From NCBI RefSeq assembly GCF_000564855.1, contig NZ_AYXG01000004.1:124001-188000 (forward strand): a stretch of 64,000 bases of DNA. Direction: 5' to 3'. Origin of the DNA: Actinokineospora spheciospongiae (GTDB lineage: Bacteria > Actinomycetota > Actinomycetes > Mycobacteriales > Pseudonocardiaceae). The position numbers and the translations under genes are program-made. The notes beneath the pieces are model-generated. The model saw only the letters and a list, made by a program, of their open reading frames with translations. It ran no database searches and had not been told where the DNA came from. This document shows, piece by piece, positions 1 through 9,010 of the stretch; the first letter of the stretch is position 1; every line of letters begins with the position of its first letter.

Positions 1-843
1 CTGGTGGTCCTCGGCTGGCGCGGGACCGTCCCCCGCCGTCCTCGCCGCACCCGGACCGCCACCGCCGGCCCACATGACCGCCACCGCGCCCTGCGCATCG
101 CGGTCGCTGTGGCTGCCGGGGTGGGAACCGGTGTGCTCACCGGGTGGGTCGTCGGTGCCGTCCTGGCGGGGTGTGCGGTGTGGGCGTTGCCGCGGGTGCT
201 CGGCCGCGACCCCGAGCACACCTGCCGGGTGGCGCGGATCGAGGCCGTCGCCACCTGGACGGAAATGCTCAGGGACACCCTGACGGCCGCCGCCGGGCTG
301 GAGCAGGCCATCCTCGCCACCGCCCCGCTCGCGCCACCGGCGATCCGCGGCGAGGTCGCCGAACTCGCCGCGGGCATCGAGAACGGGGACCGCCTGGCCC
401 CGGCGCTGCGTCGCCTCGGTGAGCGCCTGGACGACCCGGTCGGTGACCTGGTCATCGCCGCCCTGGTGCTGGCCGCCGAGCAGCAGACCCGCCGCCTCGC
501 CGAGTTGCTCGGGTCGCTGGCCGATGCCGCCCGCGGGCAAGCCTCGATGCGGATGCGGGTGGAAGCCGGACGTGCCCGCACCCGCACCTCGGTGCGCGTC
601 ATCGTCGGCACCACCGTGGTGTTCGCCGTCGCCGTGGTCGTGCTCAACGGCGACTACATGGAGGCCTACGACAGCGCGGGCGGCCAAGTCGTGCTGGCGG
701 GCATCGGGGCGTTGTTCGCCGCCGGGTTCGCCTGGCTGGGCCGCATCGCCCGCGTCACCCAGCCCGACCGGCTCCTCGCCACCGCCGACCTCGACCCGAC
801 AACCGGCCCGGCGCGGGTGCCCGCCGCGGCACGGCAGGAGTGA
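1..843 (+). CDS. TadB-like type II secretion F family protein (5' end probably cut off)
   Basis: This is an inner-membrane platform protein of a Tad/Flp pilus or secretion system, by family the partner that sits beside the TadA ATPase. The reading frame is open from the first base, so the true start may lie outside the window; a GTG at position 4 is the first visible candidate. Visible are an N-terminal hydrophobic stretch (around residues 31-60), a charged cytoplasmic T2SSF-like helical region (about residues 70-190), and two C-terminal membrane segments. The next gene begins directly after it and is a second F-family protein, the usual tadB-tadC order. The assignment rests on fold-like pattern and context rather than on a catalytic motif. 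Confidence 0.8.
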   Translation: MVVLGWRGTVPRRPRRTRTATAGPHDRHRALRIAVAVAAGVGTGVLTGWVVGAVLAGCAVWALPRVLGRDPEHTCRVARIEAVATWTEMLRDTLTAAAGLEQAILATAPLAPPAIRGEVAELAAGIENGDRLAPALRRLGERLDDPVGDLVIAALVLAAEQQTRRLAELLGSLADAARGQASMRMRVEAGRARTRTSVRVIVGTTVVFAVAVVVLNGDYMEAYDSAGGQVVLAGIGALFAAGFAWLGRIARVTQPDRLLATADLDPTTGPARVPAAARQE

Positions 844-848
844 ACACC

Positions 849-1742
849 ATGATCACCTCCATCGTCCTGGGAACCGGTTCCGGGATCGGCCTGTGGGCCT
901 TGGCCGTGTACCTGTTCCCACCGCGCCCTGCCCTCGGCGCGGTGCTGGCCCGCGCCACCGCCGCGCCGGCGGCGGAACCGATCCTGGGCACCGACGACAC
1001 CGGCTGGGCCACCCGGCTCGGTCGACCCGCCGTCGCCGGTCTGCGCGCGCTGGGGCTCCCTGGCCCGCGCCTGGCCCGAGACCTCGCGGTCCTCGGCCGG
1101 TCGACCTCCACCCACTTGGCGGAGAAGGCCGTCCTCACCGTCGCCGGACTGTTGCTGCCCGCCCTGTTGAGCGTGGTCCTCACCGTGGCCGGACTCAACC
1201 CCGGGGTGGAGTTCCCGATCATCGCCGGACTCGCCTTGGCCGCGGTCGGGTTCCTCGTGCCGGACCTGCGTGTCCGCTCCGAGGCCGCGAAACTGCGCAC
1301 CGGGTTCCGCCACGCCCTCTCGGCCTACCTGGACCTGGTGTGGATCACCCTGGCCGGGGGAGCCGGAGTCGACAGCGCCCTGGGCGACTCGGTCACCATC
1401 GGCCGCGGGTGGGCGTTCACCCAACTCCGCCGCGCCCTCGCCACCGCCCGCCTGACCCGCACCACCCCCTGGGCCACCCTGCGCCAACTCGGAGAAGAAC
1501 TCGAGGTCAGCGAGCTGGCCGAACTCGCCGCATCGGTCAGCCTGGCGGGCACCGAGGGCGCCAAGGTCCGCGCCTCACTGGCAGCCAAAGCCCAGGCGCT
1601 GCGCACTCACCAGATCACCGAAGCCGAAGGCGCCGCCCAGGCCGCCACCGAACGCATGAGCCTGCCGGTGATGGCCCTGTTCCTGGGGTTCCTGGTCTTC
1701 ATCGCCTACCCCGCCCTCACCCAGGTCCTCACCGGACTTTGA
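849..1742 (+). CDS. TadC-like type II secretion F family protein
   Basis: This is the second inner-membrane platform protein of the Tad system, about 297 residues. The ATG at 849 is chosen because a good AGGAG lies 8 bases upstream. A GTG at 840 overlapping the previous stop (GTGA) is also possible and would add three residues. The sequence has an N-terminal membrane segment, a paired hydrophobic region at about residues 95-140, a T2SSF-like helical domain with conserved Ala-rich and Glu-rich helices, and a C-terminal membrane segment ending in a short hydrophobic tail. It is translationally coupled to the TadB-like gene and followed by a Flp-like peptide gene. Confidence 0.8.
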   Translation: MITSIVLGTGSGIGLWALAVYLFPPRPALGAVLARATAAPAAEPILGTDDTGWATRLGRPAVAGLRALGLPGPRLARDLAVLGRSTSTHLAEKAVLTVAGLLLPALLSVVLTVAGLNPGVEFPIIAGLALAAVGFLVPDLRVRSEAAKLRTGFRHALSAYLDLVWITLAGGAGVDSALGDSVTIGRGWAFTQLRRALATARLTRTTPWATLRQLGEELEVSELAELAASVSLAGTEGAKVRASLAAKAQALRTHQITEAEGAAQAATERMSLPVMALFLGFLVFIAYPALTQVLTGL

Positions 1743-1784
1743 CCCCCGCGGAAACGTGGAACACGAACGACAAGGGAGAACACG

Positions 1785-1973
1785 ATGGGAACACAGCTGC
1801 AGGCAGTGTGGACCGTGTTGCGGGCACGGTGGGAGGAGTTGCGCCGCCGACCGGAGGCCGGGTACTCCACCGAGACCGTCCTGGTGACCGCGCTGCTGGT
1901 GGTCGCCGCGCTGGCGGTGATCGCGATCGTCATCGCCAAGGTCACCGACAAAGCCAACGGCATCACCCTGTGA
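1785..1973 (+). CDS. small Flp-pilin-like membrane peptide
   Basis: This is a 62-residue protein with a strong ribosome-binding site (AAGGGAG, 6 bases before the ATG). A charged N-terminal half of about 25 residues is followed by AGYSTETVLVTALLVV and a continuous hydrophobic helix, the layout of a Flp/Fap-type prepilin or of the short membrane protein that replaces it in actinobacterial tad loci. The Gly-Tyr-Ser-Thr-Glu segment before the helix resembles a prepilin cleavage region, with Glu in the usual position five residues into the mature end. Its TGA stop overlaps the GTG of the next gene. It is probably the major pilin or a minor subunit; which one is not shown by sequence. Confidence 0.65.
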   Translation: MGTQLQAVWTVLRARWEELRRRPEAGYSTETVLVTALLVVAALAVIAIVIAKVTDKANGITL

Positions 1974-2440
1974 ACGCGGTGAACCCCGCGAACCACCAGG
2001 CGACCAATGGTGCGAGACGGCGGCGCACCGGGTGGTCGAGGCGGTTGCGGCAGGCGGTGCGCGGTGATCGCGGTTCGGTCAGCGCGGAACTGGTCCTCGC
2101 CACCCCATTGTTGTTGCTGATGCTGCTGGCGATCGTGCAGTTCGCGCTGTGGTCGCACGCCACCCACATCGCCCAAGCCGCAGCCGCGCAGGGCCTCGCC
2201 GCCGCACGGGTCCAGAACGGGACCGCCGCGGCAGGCACGGCCAGCGCGCGGAGCCTGCTCGACCAACTCGCCGGTGGTCCGCTCACCGGTTCCGCCGTCA
2301 CCGCCGATCGGGCAGTGGCCTCGGCATCGGTGCGGATCACCGGCACGGCCACCTCGGTGGTGCCGTTCCTGGCCCTGCCCGTGCACGCCGAAGCCGCCGG
2401 ACCCGTCGAGCGCTACGTCCCGGACCTGGCAGGTGGGTGA
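1970..2440 (+). CDS. TadE-like pseudopilin
   Basis: This is a protein of about 156 residues starting at a GTG that overlaps the preceding stop (GTGA). After a basic N-terminus rich in Arg (residues 12-35) comes [19 protein letters not shown] and a hydrophobic helix. This is the TadE/TadG signature of a prepilin-like N-terminal helix with a conserved Glu. The rest is Ala/Thr/Ser-rich and would lie outside the membrane. Minor pseudopilins of this kind help pilus assembly or secretion in Tad systems. The stop overlaps the ATG of the following TadE-like gene, so the two are translationally coupled. Confidence 0.75.
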   Translation: MNAVNPANHQATNGARRRRTGWSRRLRQAVRGDRGSVSAELVLATPLLLLMLLAIVQFALWSHATHIAQAAAAQGLAAARVQNGTAAAGTASARSLLDQLAGGPLTGSAVTADRAVASASVRITGTATSVVPFLALPVHAEAAGPVERYVPDLAGG

Positions 2441-2958
2441 TGACGATGACGACGCCTCGAACACCCGGTGCACGCCCGCGGCGACGCCACGGCCGCCCAC
2501 ACCCCGGCTGGCGGGGCTGGGCGGGGTGGTGGGCCGCTGACGACGGCTCCGTGGCCGCCGAGATCACCATCGCCGCCCCGTTCCTGATCATGCTGCTGGT
2601 GTTCGTCGGTGTGGTCGTCCACCGGGGCGTCGATGCCCGCATCCGCATCGACGACGCCGCCCACCAGGCCGCTCGCGCCGCGAGCATCGAACGCACCCCG
2701 TCCGCTGCCACCACCGCGGCCTCCACCACGGCGGCGAGCGCGCTGTCCTCGGCGGGGGTGGCGTGCGCGTCGTTGTCGGTGAGCGCCTCGACCGGAAGCC
2801 TGCGCCCCGGCGGCACGGTCAGTGTCACCGTGGCGTGCGAGGTGGACTTCGGCGACGCGCTCATCCTCGGCGTCCCTGCGGGCAAGACCCTCTCGGCCAC
2901 CTCGGTCGAACCCGTCGACCTCTGGCGCTCGGCGGCGAACACCGGGAGCCGGACATGA
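2440..2958 (+). CDS. TadE-family pseudopilin
   Basis: This is a protein of 172 residues starting at an ATGA overlap with the preceding gene. It has a basic, Arg-rich, Pro-containing N-terminus, then [19 protein letters not shown], a typical TadE-like hydrophobic helix with the conserved Glu after a charged DDGS turn. The outer part is Ala/Ser/Thr-rich with two Cys (CASLSVS and VACEVDF) that could form a disulphide outside the cell. Its stop overlaps the start of the next gene. Function follows from the Tad context; substrate unknown. Confidence 0.75.
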   Translation: MTMTTPRTPGARPRRRHGRPHPGWRGWAGWWAADDGSVAAEITIAAPFLIMLLVFVGVVVHRGVDARIRIDDAAHQAARAASIERTPSAATTAASTTAASALSSAGVACASLSVSASTGSLRPGGTVSVTVACEVDFGDALILGVPAGKTLSATSVEPVDLWRSAANTGSRT

Positions 2959-3431
2959 CCCGGGGGCGCCACGCCCGACGCGGCCGGTGGGGCAGGTGGT
3001 GGCGCGCTCGCCTGCGGTGGTGGCGCGCCGACGAAGGGCGGGTGACCGCGTTCGTCGTCGTGCTCACCACCGGCATCCTCGCCCTGGCCGGGCTCACCCT
3101 CGACGGCGGCCTGGCGCTGGCCGCGAAGGTGCGGGCCAGCGGGCAGGCCGAGGCCGCTGCCCGCGCCGGAGCCCAGGCCATCGACCTGGCCACGTACCGG
3201 GCCAGCGGGACCGTGCGGCTGGTTCCTGCCCAAGCGGTCGCGGGCGCCCGAGCGCACCTGGCCGCGGAGGGCGCGACCGGCACGGTGACCGTCTCCGGCG
3301 ACACCGTCACCGTAACTGTGACCGCCTCGCAGCCCACCCAGTTGCTCGGGTTGGTGGGCATCGGCTCGCTGCGGGTGCGGGGCTGGGGAAGCGCGCACCC
3401 GCAGCGCGGGGTGACCTCGATCAATCCATGA
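2955..3431 (+). CDS. TadG-like Tad pilus assembly protein
   Basis: This is a protein of 158 residues, start chosen at the ATG that overlaps the preceding stop. Its Arg/Trp-rich N-terminus is followed by [20 protein letters not shown] and a hydrophobic helix ending [15 protein letters not shown]. That is the pattern of putative Flp pilus-assembly TadE/G-like proteins of actinomycetes, where a DGG/DxG follows the membrane segment. The C-terminal part is beta-rich ([15 protein letters not shown]). It is the last member of the coupled pseudopilin set; about 57 bases separate it from the next gene. Confidence 0.75.
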   Translation: MTRGRHARRGRWGRWWRARLRWWRADEGRVTAFVVVLTTGILALAGLTLDGGLALAAKVRASGQAEAAARAGAQAIDLATYRASGTVRLVPAQAVAGARAHLAAEGATGTVTVSGDTVTVTVTASQPTQLLGLVGIGSLRVRGWGSAHPQRGVTSINP

Positions 3432-3488
3432 CCACACCGTCGTGACCACACCGTCGTGAAGGCGGCACATCGAGAAAGGGGAACCAGC

Positions 3489-3917
3489 ATGGCAACGCCC
3501 GAGGAGATCCGGCGGCGCGTCGAGAACACCGACACCGCCCGCAGTGCCCGCAGGGCCGCCGCCGCGCAGCGGGTCGGCGACCTCGCCGCGCGCCGGACCG
3601 TCATCGTCGAACAACTGCGAGACGTCGAGCGCGAACTCGGCGACGTGCTCACCGAGGCCCAAGATGTCATCGGAGTCGAGGAGTTGGCCAAGTTCACCGA
3701 CCTCAACGTCGAGGACCTCACCGGATGGCTCGCCGCCCGCAAGTCCACCCGGAGCAAGCGCGGAAAGGCCACCCGCGCCTCCGGCGGGCGAGGCGGCGCG
3801 CGCCGGACCTCCGAACCGGGGACACCGGCGGCCGAGAACACCGGCGACCCGAGCGGGCAGGCGCCTGTCACCGCGGTGCAGGAGGGCCCCGAACGGCTCG
3901 TCGCGCGGGTGAGTTGA
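3489..3917 (+). CDS. hypothetical helical protein in the Tad operon
   Basis: I do not recognise this 142-residue protein. The ATG at 3489 has AAAGGGG 6 bases upstream and is preferred over a GTG 33 bases earlier. Residues about 5-75 are strongly helical with heptad-like Arg/Glu/Leu spacing (possible coiled coil). A central segment (FTDLNVEDLTGWLAARK) could be a short helix-turn-helix-like element. The C-terminal 50 residues are disordered and Gly/Arg/Pro-rich. No signal peptide or membrane segment is visible, so it is probably cytoplasmic. It lies between the pseudopilins and the LysM/regulator gene on the same strand and is probably co-transcribed. Confidence 0.6.
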   Translation: MATPEEIRRRVENTDTARSARRAAAAQRVGDLAARRTVIVEQLRDVERELGDVLTEAQDVIGVEELAKFTDLNVEDLTGWLAARKSTRSKRGKATRASGGRGGARRTSEPGTPAAENTGDPSGQAPVTAVQEGPERLVARVS

Positions 3918-3997
3918 CCTCGCCGGTCTCGCGTGCCGGGCCCGCGGCGCCAGGCGGCGAGCATCACGTCCTGTTCCGCTGAGGAAACGAGCACGCC

Positions 3998-6900
3998 ATG
4001 ACCACAGCAGCGCGTACCGCCCGTCGGCTGCCACGCCGGTCGAGCGGTGTGGCAGGTCGGGTCCGGTCCGGCGCCGGGCGCCTGTGCGGATTCCTCGTCA
4101 GGGTGGTGCGCGGTGGGCTCGCCGCCGTGGTCCTGCTCGCCCTGCTGGTGGGGATGCCGTGGGCGTTGACGCTGTTCGTCGGCTGGCCCCTGCCCGATCA
4201 CCTGCCGTCGTGGGCGCAGGTGCAGGGTGTGCTGCTCGGCCCGATGACGACCACGTTCCTGCTCGACGTCCTGGCCTGCCTGTGCTGGATCACCTGGGCG
4301 GCGTTCACCCTCGACCTCGCGCGCTGCGCGGCGGACCTGGCCCGCGGCGGCTTCGACACCGCCCGACTGCCCGAGTTCACCGCCACCACCCCGGTGCGCG
4401 CGCTGGCGGGCGTGCTGCTGGCGACCGTGCTGCTGTCGGTGTCCGGCAACCGAGCCGCACCGGCCACCTCCTCGTCCACCCCGCTCGGCACCGGAGCGCA
4501 GATCGTGGCGGGCGCTGCGGTCCGGCAGCATCCACCCGCCGCCGAGGTGGTGGTCCACGCCACCCATGCCGCCCGTGCCAGCACCGTCGGCACGCCCGCG
4601 CGTCTGGAGTCGGTGCTCGTGCTGGCACCGCGGAACGGGGTCCACGACTCGTTGTGGCGTATCGCGGCGCGCACCCTCGGCGACGGGGCGCGCTGGCCGG
4701 AAATCTTCGAAATCAACAAGGGAAAACCCCAACCGAACGGGCGAACCCTCACCACGCCCAGCCTGATCTTCCCCGGGGAGGAACTGGCACTGCCACGCGA
4801 AGCACATGCACCGGTGGTGCCGCCGCAGCAGGCGCCCAACCCGGGCCGGTCGGTTCCCGCACCACCAGCCACCTCCGCGCCACCAGTGGGCATCCCCCCG
4901 TCCACACCGGTGACACCGGCGCCACCCACCCGGCAGGCACCACTGGCGACGAACAACACCCCGGCACCAGCGGGGGACGTGGGGTTTCGGTGGGGGGCGG
5001 AGTTGTACGTCGGCTTCGGGCTGATCGCCGCGATCAGCGCGGCACTGCTCACCGTCCGCCGCCGCCACCGCGCCCGGTACCGGCCTGGCAGCGGTGACCG
5101 TGACGACCTGCCCGTGGCCCCGGTCGTCTACCGGCTGCGCCTGGCCCACCTACGCACCGAACAGGACACCACCGGCCTCGACCCCGCCGACCCCGACCTG
5201 GACGCCGCGGACCACGGGAGCCACCCAGGCGGTGAGGAACACGGGCGGGCACGGCGCGTCCCACCACCGTTCGTGGTGGGCGAACCCCACACCGGTGCCG
5301 GACATGACGGTGTCCTGACCGCGGGGCTGGGTGTGCGCGACGGTCGTGAGATCGCGTTGAACCTCGCGACCGCCCGCGGCCTCGGGCTGCTGGGCCCGGG
5401 GGCGGTCGCCGCGGCCCGCGCGCTGCTGCTCACCGCCCTCACCACCGCCCCCGACCACCGAACGCCCCCAATGGGTCAGGTTGTCGTCGCGGCCGACGAC
5501 CTGGCCGCGGTACTCGGACGCGACGCGGCCCGCGGGCGCCTGCCCTCGGCTGTGCGGGTGACCGCCGACCTGGACGCCGCCCTCGACGCGGTGGAAGCCG
5601 AAACCTTGGTGCGCGCCTCAACCAACCGCGGCGCCGGACCGGGGGAGTGGCCACCGCTGCTGCTGGTGGCCACTCCCCCGGCACACCTGCGCCGGTTGCA
5701 AGCGGTCCTGGACAACGGGGCACCGTTCGCCATCACCGGCCTGCTGCTGGGCCAGTGGCAACCCGGGGTGAGCGCCTACGTCCGTGAGAACGGCACGATC
5801 TCAGCCACCAGCCCCGGTGTCGGTGAGGGCCTGCGCGGCACCCGGATGTTCCACCTCGGCGGCGGCGACACCACCGACCTGCTGGACCTGCTGCGCCATG
5901 CCGAACCCGACCCACCGGCCGCACACGACCACGGCGGCACCCCACCGGCACCACGTCCCCGACGCGGGGCGGAACACCCTGCCGCCGAGACCCGCCGGGC
6001 ACCGCAACCGGGGAACGAGGCCCTGTCCACCACACCCCCGGACACCGCCCTGGAAATCACCAGTTCCCCTGACCACTCGCCATCCGGGCCTGGCCACCGG
6101 CGACCCACGGCCATGCGTGAAGTCCCCGACCACCAAGCCGCGCACCAGCACGCGGACCAGGTCGAAGACGAACCCACGCCGACCGCCAAGCCCGCCCCGC
6201 CCGCGCCTGCGGCACCGCCGGCCCTCACCGTCCTCGGCGAGGAAGGCAAGAACCCGACGGTGACGATCACCGTGCTCGGCGGTCTGCGCGTGCACTGGCA
6301 TCCACACCCCGACACCAACGACACCCCGCGGGAAATCACTGAGGCGTTGCAGCCCAGAACCCAGGAGCTGCTGGTGCTGCTGAGCCTGCACCCCGACGGG
6401 GTGACCCGCGACAGACTCGTCTCAGCGCTGTGGAACGAGGAACCCCCGGCCCGCCCGACCAACGCCCTGCACACCGCGCTGTCGCGGATGCGCCATGCCC
6501 TGGCCACCGCCACCGACGCCGCGGTGACCGACATCGTCTCGGTTGGCAACGGCCGCTACCGGCTCGACCCGGCGACCGTGCGCGTGGACTACCACCGCTT
6601 CGCCCGCGCCGTCGCCGCCCGCCGCGCCGCCAGCACCGACGCCGCCCGCATCACCGCCTACCGGGAGGTGATCGACAGCTACGGCGGCCCACTGGCCGAG
6701 GGCATGGAACACGAGTGGATCGAACCCGCCCGCGAGGCCATCCGCCGCGACGCCATCGACGCCGTCGCCGCACTCGCCCGCGCCCTGATCGACTCCGATC
6801 CACACCAGACACTGGACCTGCTGGAAATCGCCCGGTCGTTCGACCCGCACAACGAACTGCTCTACCGCGACATCATGCGCCTGCAGCAACGACTCGGACA

Positions 6901-7078
6901 GCTCGACGCCATCCCCCGAACACTGACCCTGCTGACCACCAGGCTCGCCGAAATCGACACCGCACCCACCCCCCAAGCCCACGACCTCGCCACCCGCCTG
7001 GCCCAACGCCACAACGACAACCCCACCACCGCCACAACGACCACCCCGAACAACCATGGCCACAGCGCGGCCGGTTGA
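3998..7078 (+). CDS. LysM and bacterial transcriptional activator (BTAD) domain membrane protein
   Basis: This is a 1026-residue multidomain protein. The basic N-terminus is followed by membrane segments at roughly residues 35-65, 80-105 and 130-150. A LysM-like peptidoglycan-binding module lies near 207-265 (NGVHDSLWRIAARTLGDG then PSLIFPGEELALP). A Pro-rich linker leads to another membrane segment near 334-354. A long cytoplasmic part then follows, with a C-terminal winged-helix-like domain from about 755 (VTITVLGGLRVHWHP) and a BTAD domain near 858-1000, as in SARP/AfsR regulators. Proteins with this architecture are known in actinobacterial tad loci. It may couple cell-wall state to transcription of pilus genes. 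The wall-sensing role is inference. Confidence 0.8.
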   Translation: MTTAARTARRLPRRSSGVAGRVRSGAGRLCGFLVRVVRGGLAAVVLLALLVGMPWALTLFVGWPLPDHLPSWAQVQGVLLGPMTTTFLLDVLACLCWITWAAFTLDLARCAADLARGGFDTARLPEFTATTPVRALAGVLLATVLLSVSGNRAAPATSSSTPLGTGAQIVAGAAVRQHPPAAEVVVHATHAARASTVGTPARLESVLVLAPRNGVHDSLWRIAARTLGDGARWPEIFEINKGKPQPNGRTLTTPSLIFPGEELALPREAHAPVVPPQQAPNPGRSVPAPPATSAPPVGIPPSTPVTPAPPTRQAPLATNNTPAPAGDVGFRWGAELYVGFGLIAAISAALLTVRRRHRARYRPGSGDRDDLPVAPVVYRLRLAHLRTEQDTTGLDPADPDLDAADHGSHPGGEEHGRARRVPPPFVVGEPHTGAGHDGVLTAGLGVRDGREIALNLATARGLGLLGPGAVAAARALLLTALTTAPDHRTPPMGQVVVAADDLAAVLGRDAARGRLPSAVRVTADLDAALDAVEAETLVRASTNRGAGPGEWPPLLLVATPPAHLRRLQAVLDNGAPFAITGLLLGQWQPGVSAYVRENGTISATSPGVGEGLRGTRMFHLGGGDTTDLLDLLRHAEPDPPAAHDHGGTPPAPRPRRGAEHPAAETRRAPQPGNEALSTTPPDTALEITSSPDHSPSGPGHRRPTAMREVPDHQAAHQHADQVEDEPTPTAKPAPPAPAAPPALTVLGEEGKNPTVTITVLGGLRVHWHPHPDTNDTPREITEALQPRTQELLVLLSLHPDGVTRDRLVSALWNEEPPARPTNALHTALSRMRHALATATDAAVTDIVSVGNGRYRLDPATVRVDYHRFARAVAARRAASTDAARITAYREVIDSYGGPLAEGMEHEWIEPAREAIRRDAIDAVAALARALIDSDPHQTLDLLEIARSFDPHNELLYRDIMRLQQRLGQLDAIPRTLTLLTTRLAEIDTAPTPQAHDLATRLAQRHNDNPTTATTTTPNNHGHSAAG

Positions 7079-7157
7079 AGCGATGACCCCACCCCCGTTC
7101 CGGCCCGGCAACCCCGGCCCGGACCGGGGCCGCACACCGCCCTCACGCGGCATCGGG

Positions 7158-7670
7158 TCAACCGACGGCACCGCCCGCACGGCGCCCCGCGGGAAAGACC
7201 GCATCGGGGCTTGCGGGAACGTCGCGTTCCTCCACGTCGCGCTTGTCCACACTGTCGACAACGGCCGTGTCCGCACCATGGCGGCGGCTGTGCGCCTGAG
7301 CCTGCGCGAGCAGCCCCGGATGCGCACGAGTCCACTCGATCAAAGGCTCCGCCAGCGCCAACGCCTCCACGACCGCCGGGGCCAACGAGTACACGACTTC
7401 CGGCGGAAAAGACTTCCCGCGACTCTCCCGGAAGATGAGTCCCTGTTCCCGCATCTTTTTCAATGTCCGCGCCAGAATGCTATCGTGCAGGACAGCGTGT
7501 TTGTCCGTCCAATTCTCGTCGATGGAAAACGAGTTGACCGTGGAAAGAATCTCCACCCTACGCAGCGGGCCATCCCGGAGCGCCACCAGGATGGCGGGAA
7601 CCCACTTGTCCCCGAAAAGGTTCTTCACGTCGTACAGCCCTCGAAGGACTCTGTCGTCCCGCTCCGTCAC
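7158..7670 (-). CDS. HxlR-family winged-helix transcriptional regulator
   Basis: This is a protein of 170 residues. The GTG start is supported by AAGGAGG 6 bases upstream. The N-terminal 110 residues match the HxlR/MarR-like winged helix: LFGDKWVPAILVALRDGPLR, then ILARTLKKMREQGLIFRESRG (recognition helix and wing) and VVYSLAPAVVEALALAEPL. The C-terminal 50 residues are polar and probably disordered. HxlR proteins bind DNA as dimers and often control nearby redox or resistance genes. Here the gene points away from the accessory block, and an 800-base gap separates them. No effector is evident. Confidence 0.85.
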   Translation of the reverse strand: MTERDDRVLRGLYDVKNLFGDKWVPAILVALRDGPLRRVEILSTVNSFSIDENWTDKHAVLHDSILARTLKKMREQGLIFRESRGKSFPPEVVYSLAPAVVEALALAEPLIEWTRAHPGLLAQAQAHSRRHGADTAVVDSVDKRDVEERDVPASPDAVFPAGRRAGGAVG

Positions 7671-8483
7671 CGCGCCTCCTTGTGTGCACTGACCGGGCCC
7701 CCGAAACGCGCCCGCCCGTCAACTGTCACAGCAGCGTCCTCCCCGTCCACGCCTCAGGTCGAACACGGCTTTCCTTCACGATCGGCCCGTCATCACCGGC
7801 CTCCTCCGGCACGAGGTGTCGAGCCTTCCAGACTACGCCGAACAGCCGAGGGTGCCCACCGTGTTCTCACCCATTCGGGACTCGACGGGGTGTCACACCG
7901 AGTGGTCACATCAAAGATCGACTGCGCGTACGGTCACTTCCGTTGGGGGTTCACATGGGGGATCATCTTGGGGTTCATCTGGGGGATCCTGTTAGAACGC
8001 CACCCCCGTCGGGCGGCGACGGCGCAGGTCAGGGTGCCCACAGGGGGATCCGCTGGTATCCCAGACTCGCTTGCCCACAAGCCGGTGAACACATCGGGGC
8101 GGGCTCATGGTCGTCGCCGAAACCCTCCTGTCACCCCTTTCCTTCCTCTGTCCCCCTTCCTTTCTTATCTCGCCTTTTGCTTGCCCATCGCATCCGACAT
8201 CATTTATTTTCATTCTTTATCGCTTGTCGATCGCCTGTGTTCGCGCATTCCTCGTCCCCCTGACCTGCTGCAACGTCATCGCGTGCCATTCGAAATGTGT
8301 TCACGCGTCGCCCATTTCATGGAAACAGTGACCGGGTGACCGCCCGAAAAGAGTCTTGAAAATGAGCTGCCAACCTATTGCACGACGCGCGACGACGAGC
8401 AATAATTGAACTACCACCGGGGGAACCGGAAATCACATCGAATACCACACCCGGCGCGAGCCATGTCATCCGAGAGGCCGACA
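7671..8483. other. intergenic region with direct repeat and pyrimidine-rich segment
   Basis: This gap of about 810 bases lies between the divergent HxlR gene and the first small gene of the accessory block. It contains a tandem imperfect repeat (annotated separately) and, at about 8130-8330, a stretch that is far richer in T and C than the surrounding DNA. Open frames here lack good ribosome-binding sites and have atypical codon use. One frame through the repeat would encode a short hydrophobic peptide (WGFTWGIILGFIWGILL), but I cannot support it as a gene. Promoters for both flanking genes must lie here; I do not see a clear -35/-10 pair. Confidence 0.5.
7943..7991. repeat. tandem imperfect direct repeat, 25 and 24 bp
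   Basis: Two adjacent units start TTGGGG(G)TTCA and continue TGGGGGATC, at 7943-7967 and 7968-7991. They differ at only a few positions. The spacing of about 25 bases could present regulator sites on nearly the same DNA face, or the repeat could simply be a slippage product. Confidence 0.6.
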
Positions 8484-8726
8484 ATGTCCATTCCTGACAA
8501 TTCCCGAAAAACGCGTCTCGGTGCGTTGTCCGCCGCCCTGGTCGCTGCGGGACCGGTGCCGCCCCCGGAAGTCCTCGACCGGGCGATCACCCCCGACGAC
8601 GTGCGGGCGTTTCCCGCCTACTTCATCACCGGTCCCGGAAGGGAACGCGCATCCGCCACCCTGTGCGCGCACGGATACACGTTGATCAGCAGTTGCCCCG
8701 GATGCGACGCGGCGGCGGACCGATGA
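8484..8726 (+). CDS. hypothetical protein, 80 residues
   Basis: I do not recognise this protein. ATG 8484 is preferred over the in-frame ATG 8463 because GAGAGG lies 8 bases before it. It has a helical N-terminal half (LGALSAALVAAGPVPPPEVL), an acidic DDVRAF motif and a C-terminal Cys cluster (C-AHGYTLISS-CPGC) that might bind metal. No signal peptide or membrane segment is visible. The stop overlaps the ATG of the next gene. It opens the run of small + strand genes that precede the AAA ATPase. Confidence 0.55.
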   Translation: MSIPDNSRKTRLGALSAALVAAGPVPPPEVLDRAITPDDVRAFPAYFITGPGRERASATLCAHGYTLISSCPGCDAAADR

Positions 8727-8983
8727 CCCCGCCCACCTCGGCACCCATGACCGTGGACGAGGTCTTGGTCTACCTCGGCGGGTGCGGTTTCGGGGCTACG
8801 CCGAGTCGGCGTGTGCACCAGCACCACGCCTCGGGTGCCCGTGTCGTGATCACCGACGCCCGCGCTGGGGACATCACCGTCCACGCCTACGGCGGGGCAT
8901 GGAAGGCGCGGCTCACCCGTGCGCCGGTCGCTGTGGTCACCGCCACCATCACCGCCGTACTCGCCGAACGCCCGACCCGCTGA
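8723..8983 (+). CDS. hypothetical protein, 86 residues
   Basis: I do not recognise this protein. It starts at an ATGA overlap with the preceding gene, so translation is probably coupled. The sequence looks like a small alpha/beta fold: TVDEVLVYLGGCGFGATPSR, then ARVVITDARAGDITVHAYGG and a C-terminal helix (VAVVTATITAVLAER). It has no membrane segment. Together with its neighbours it forms a set of short, high-GC accessory genes with good ribosome-binding sites. Confidence 0.55.
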   Translation: MTPPTSAPMTVDEVLVYLGGCGFGATPSRRVHQHHASGARVVITDARAGDITVHAYGGAWKARLTRAPVAVVTATITAVLAERPTR

Positions 8984-9010
8984 CCTGACCCCCTGAACGG
9001 AGGACCCACG

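Noticed and set aside
419-2440. Very long frame spanning the TadB, TadC and Flp-like genes
   Set aside because: Only its last 157 codons (from 1970) show a real protein, the TadE-like gene; the rest is a shadow of other genes in GC-rich DNA.
7955-8263. Open frames across the direct repeat encoding a hydrophobic or Gly/His-rich peptide
   Set aside because: No good ribosome-binding site and non-coding-like codon use downstream; kept only as an intergenic repeat.
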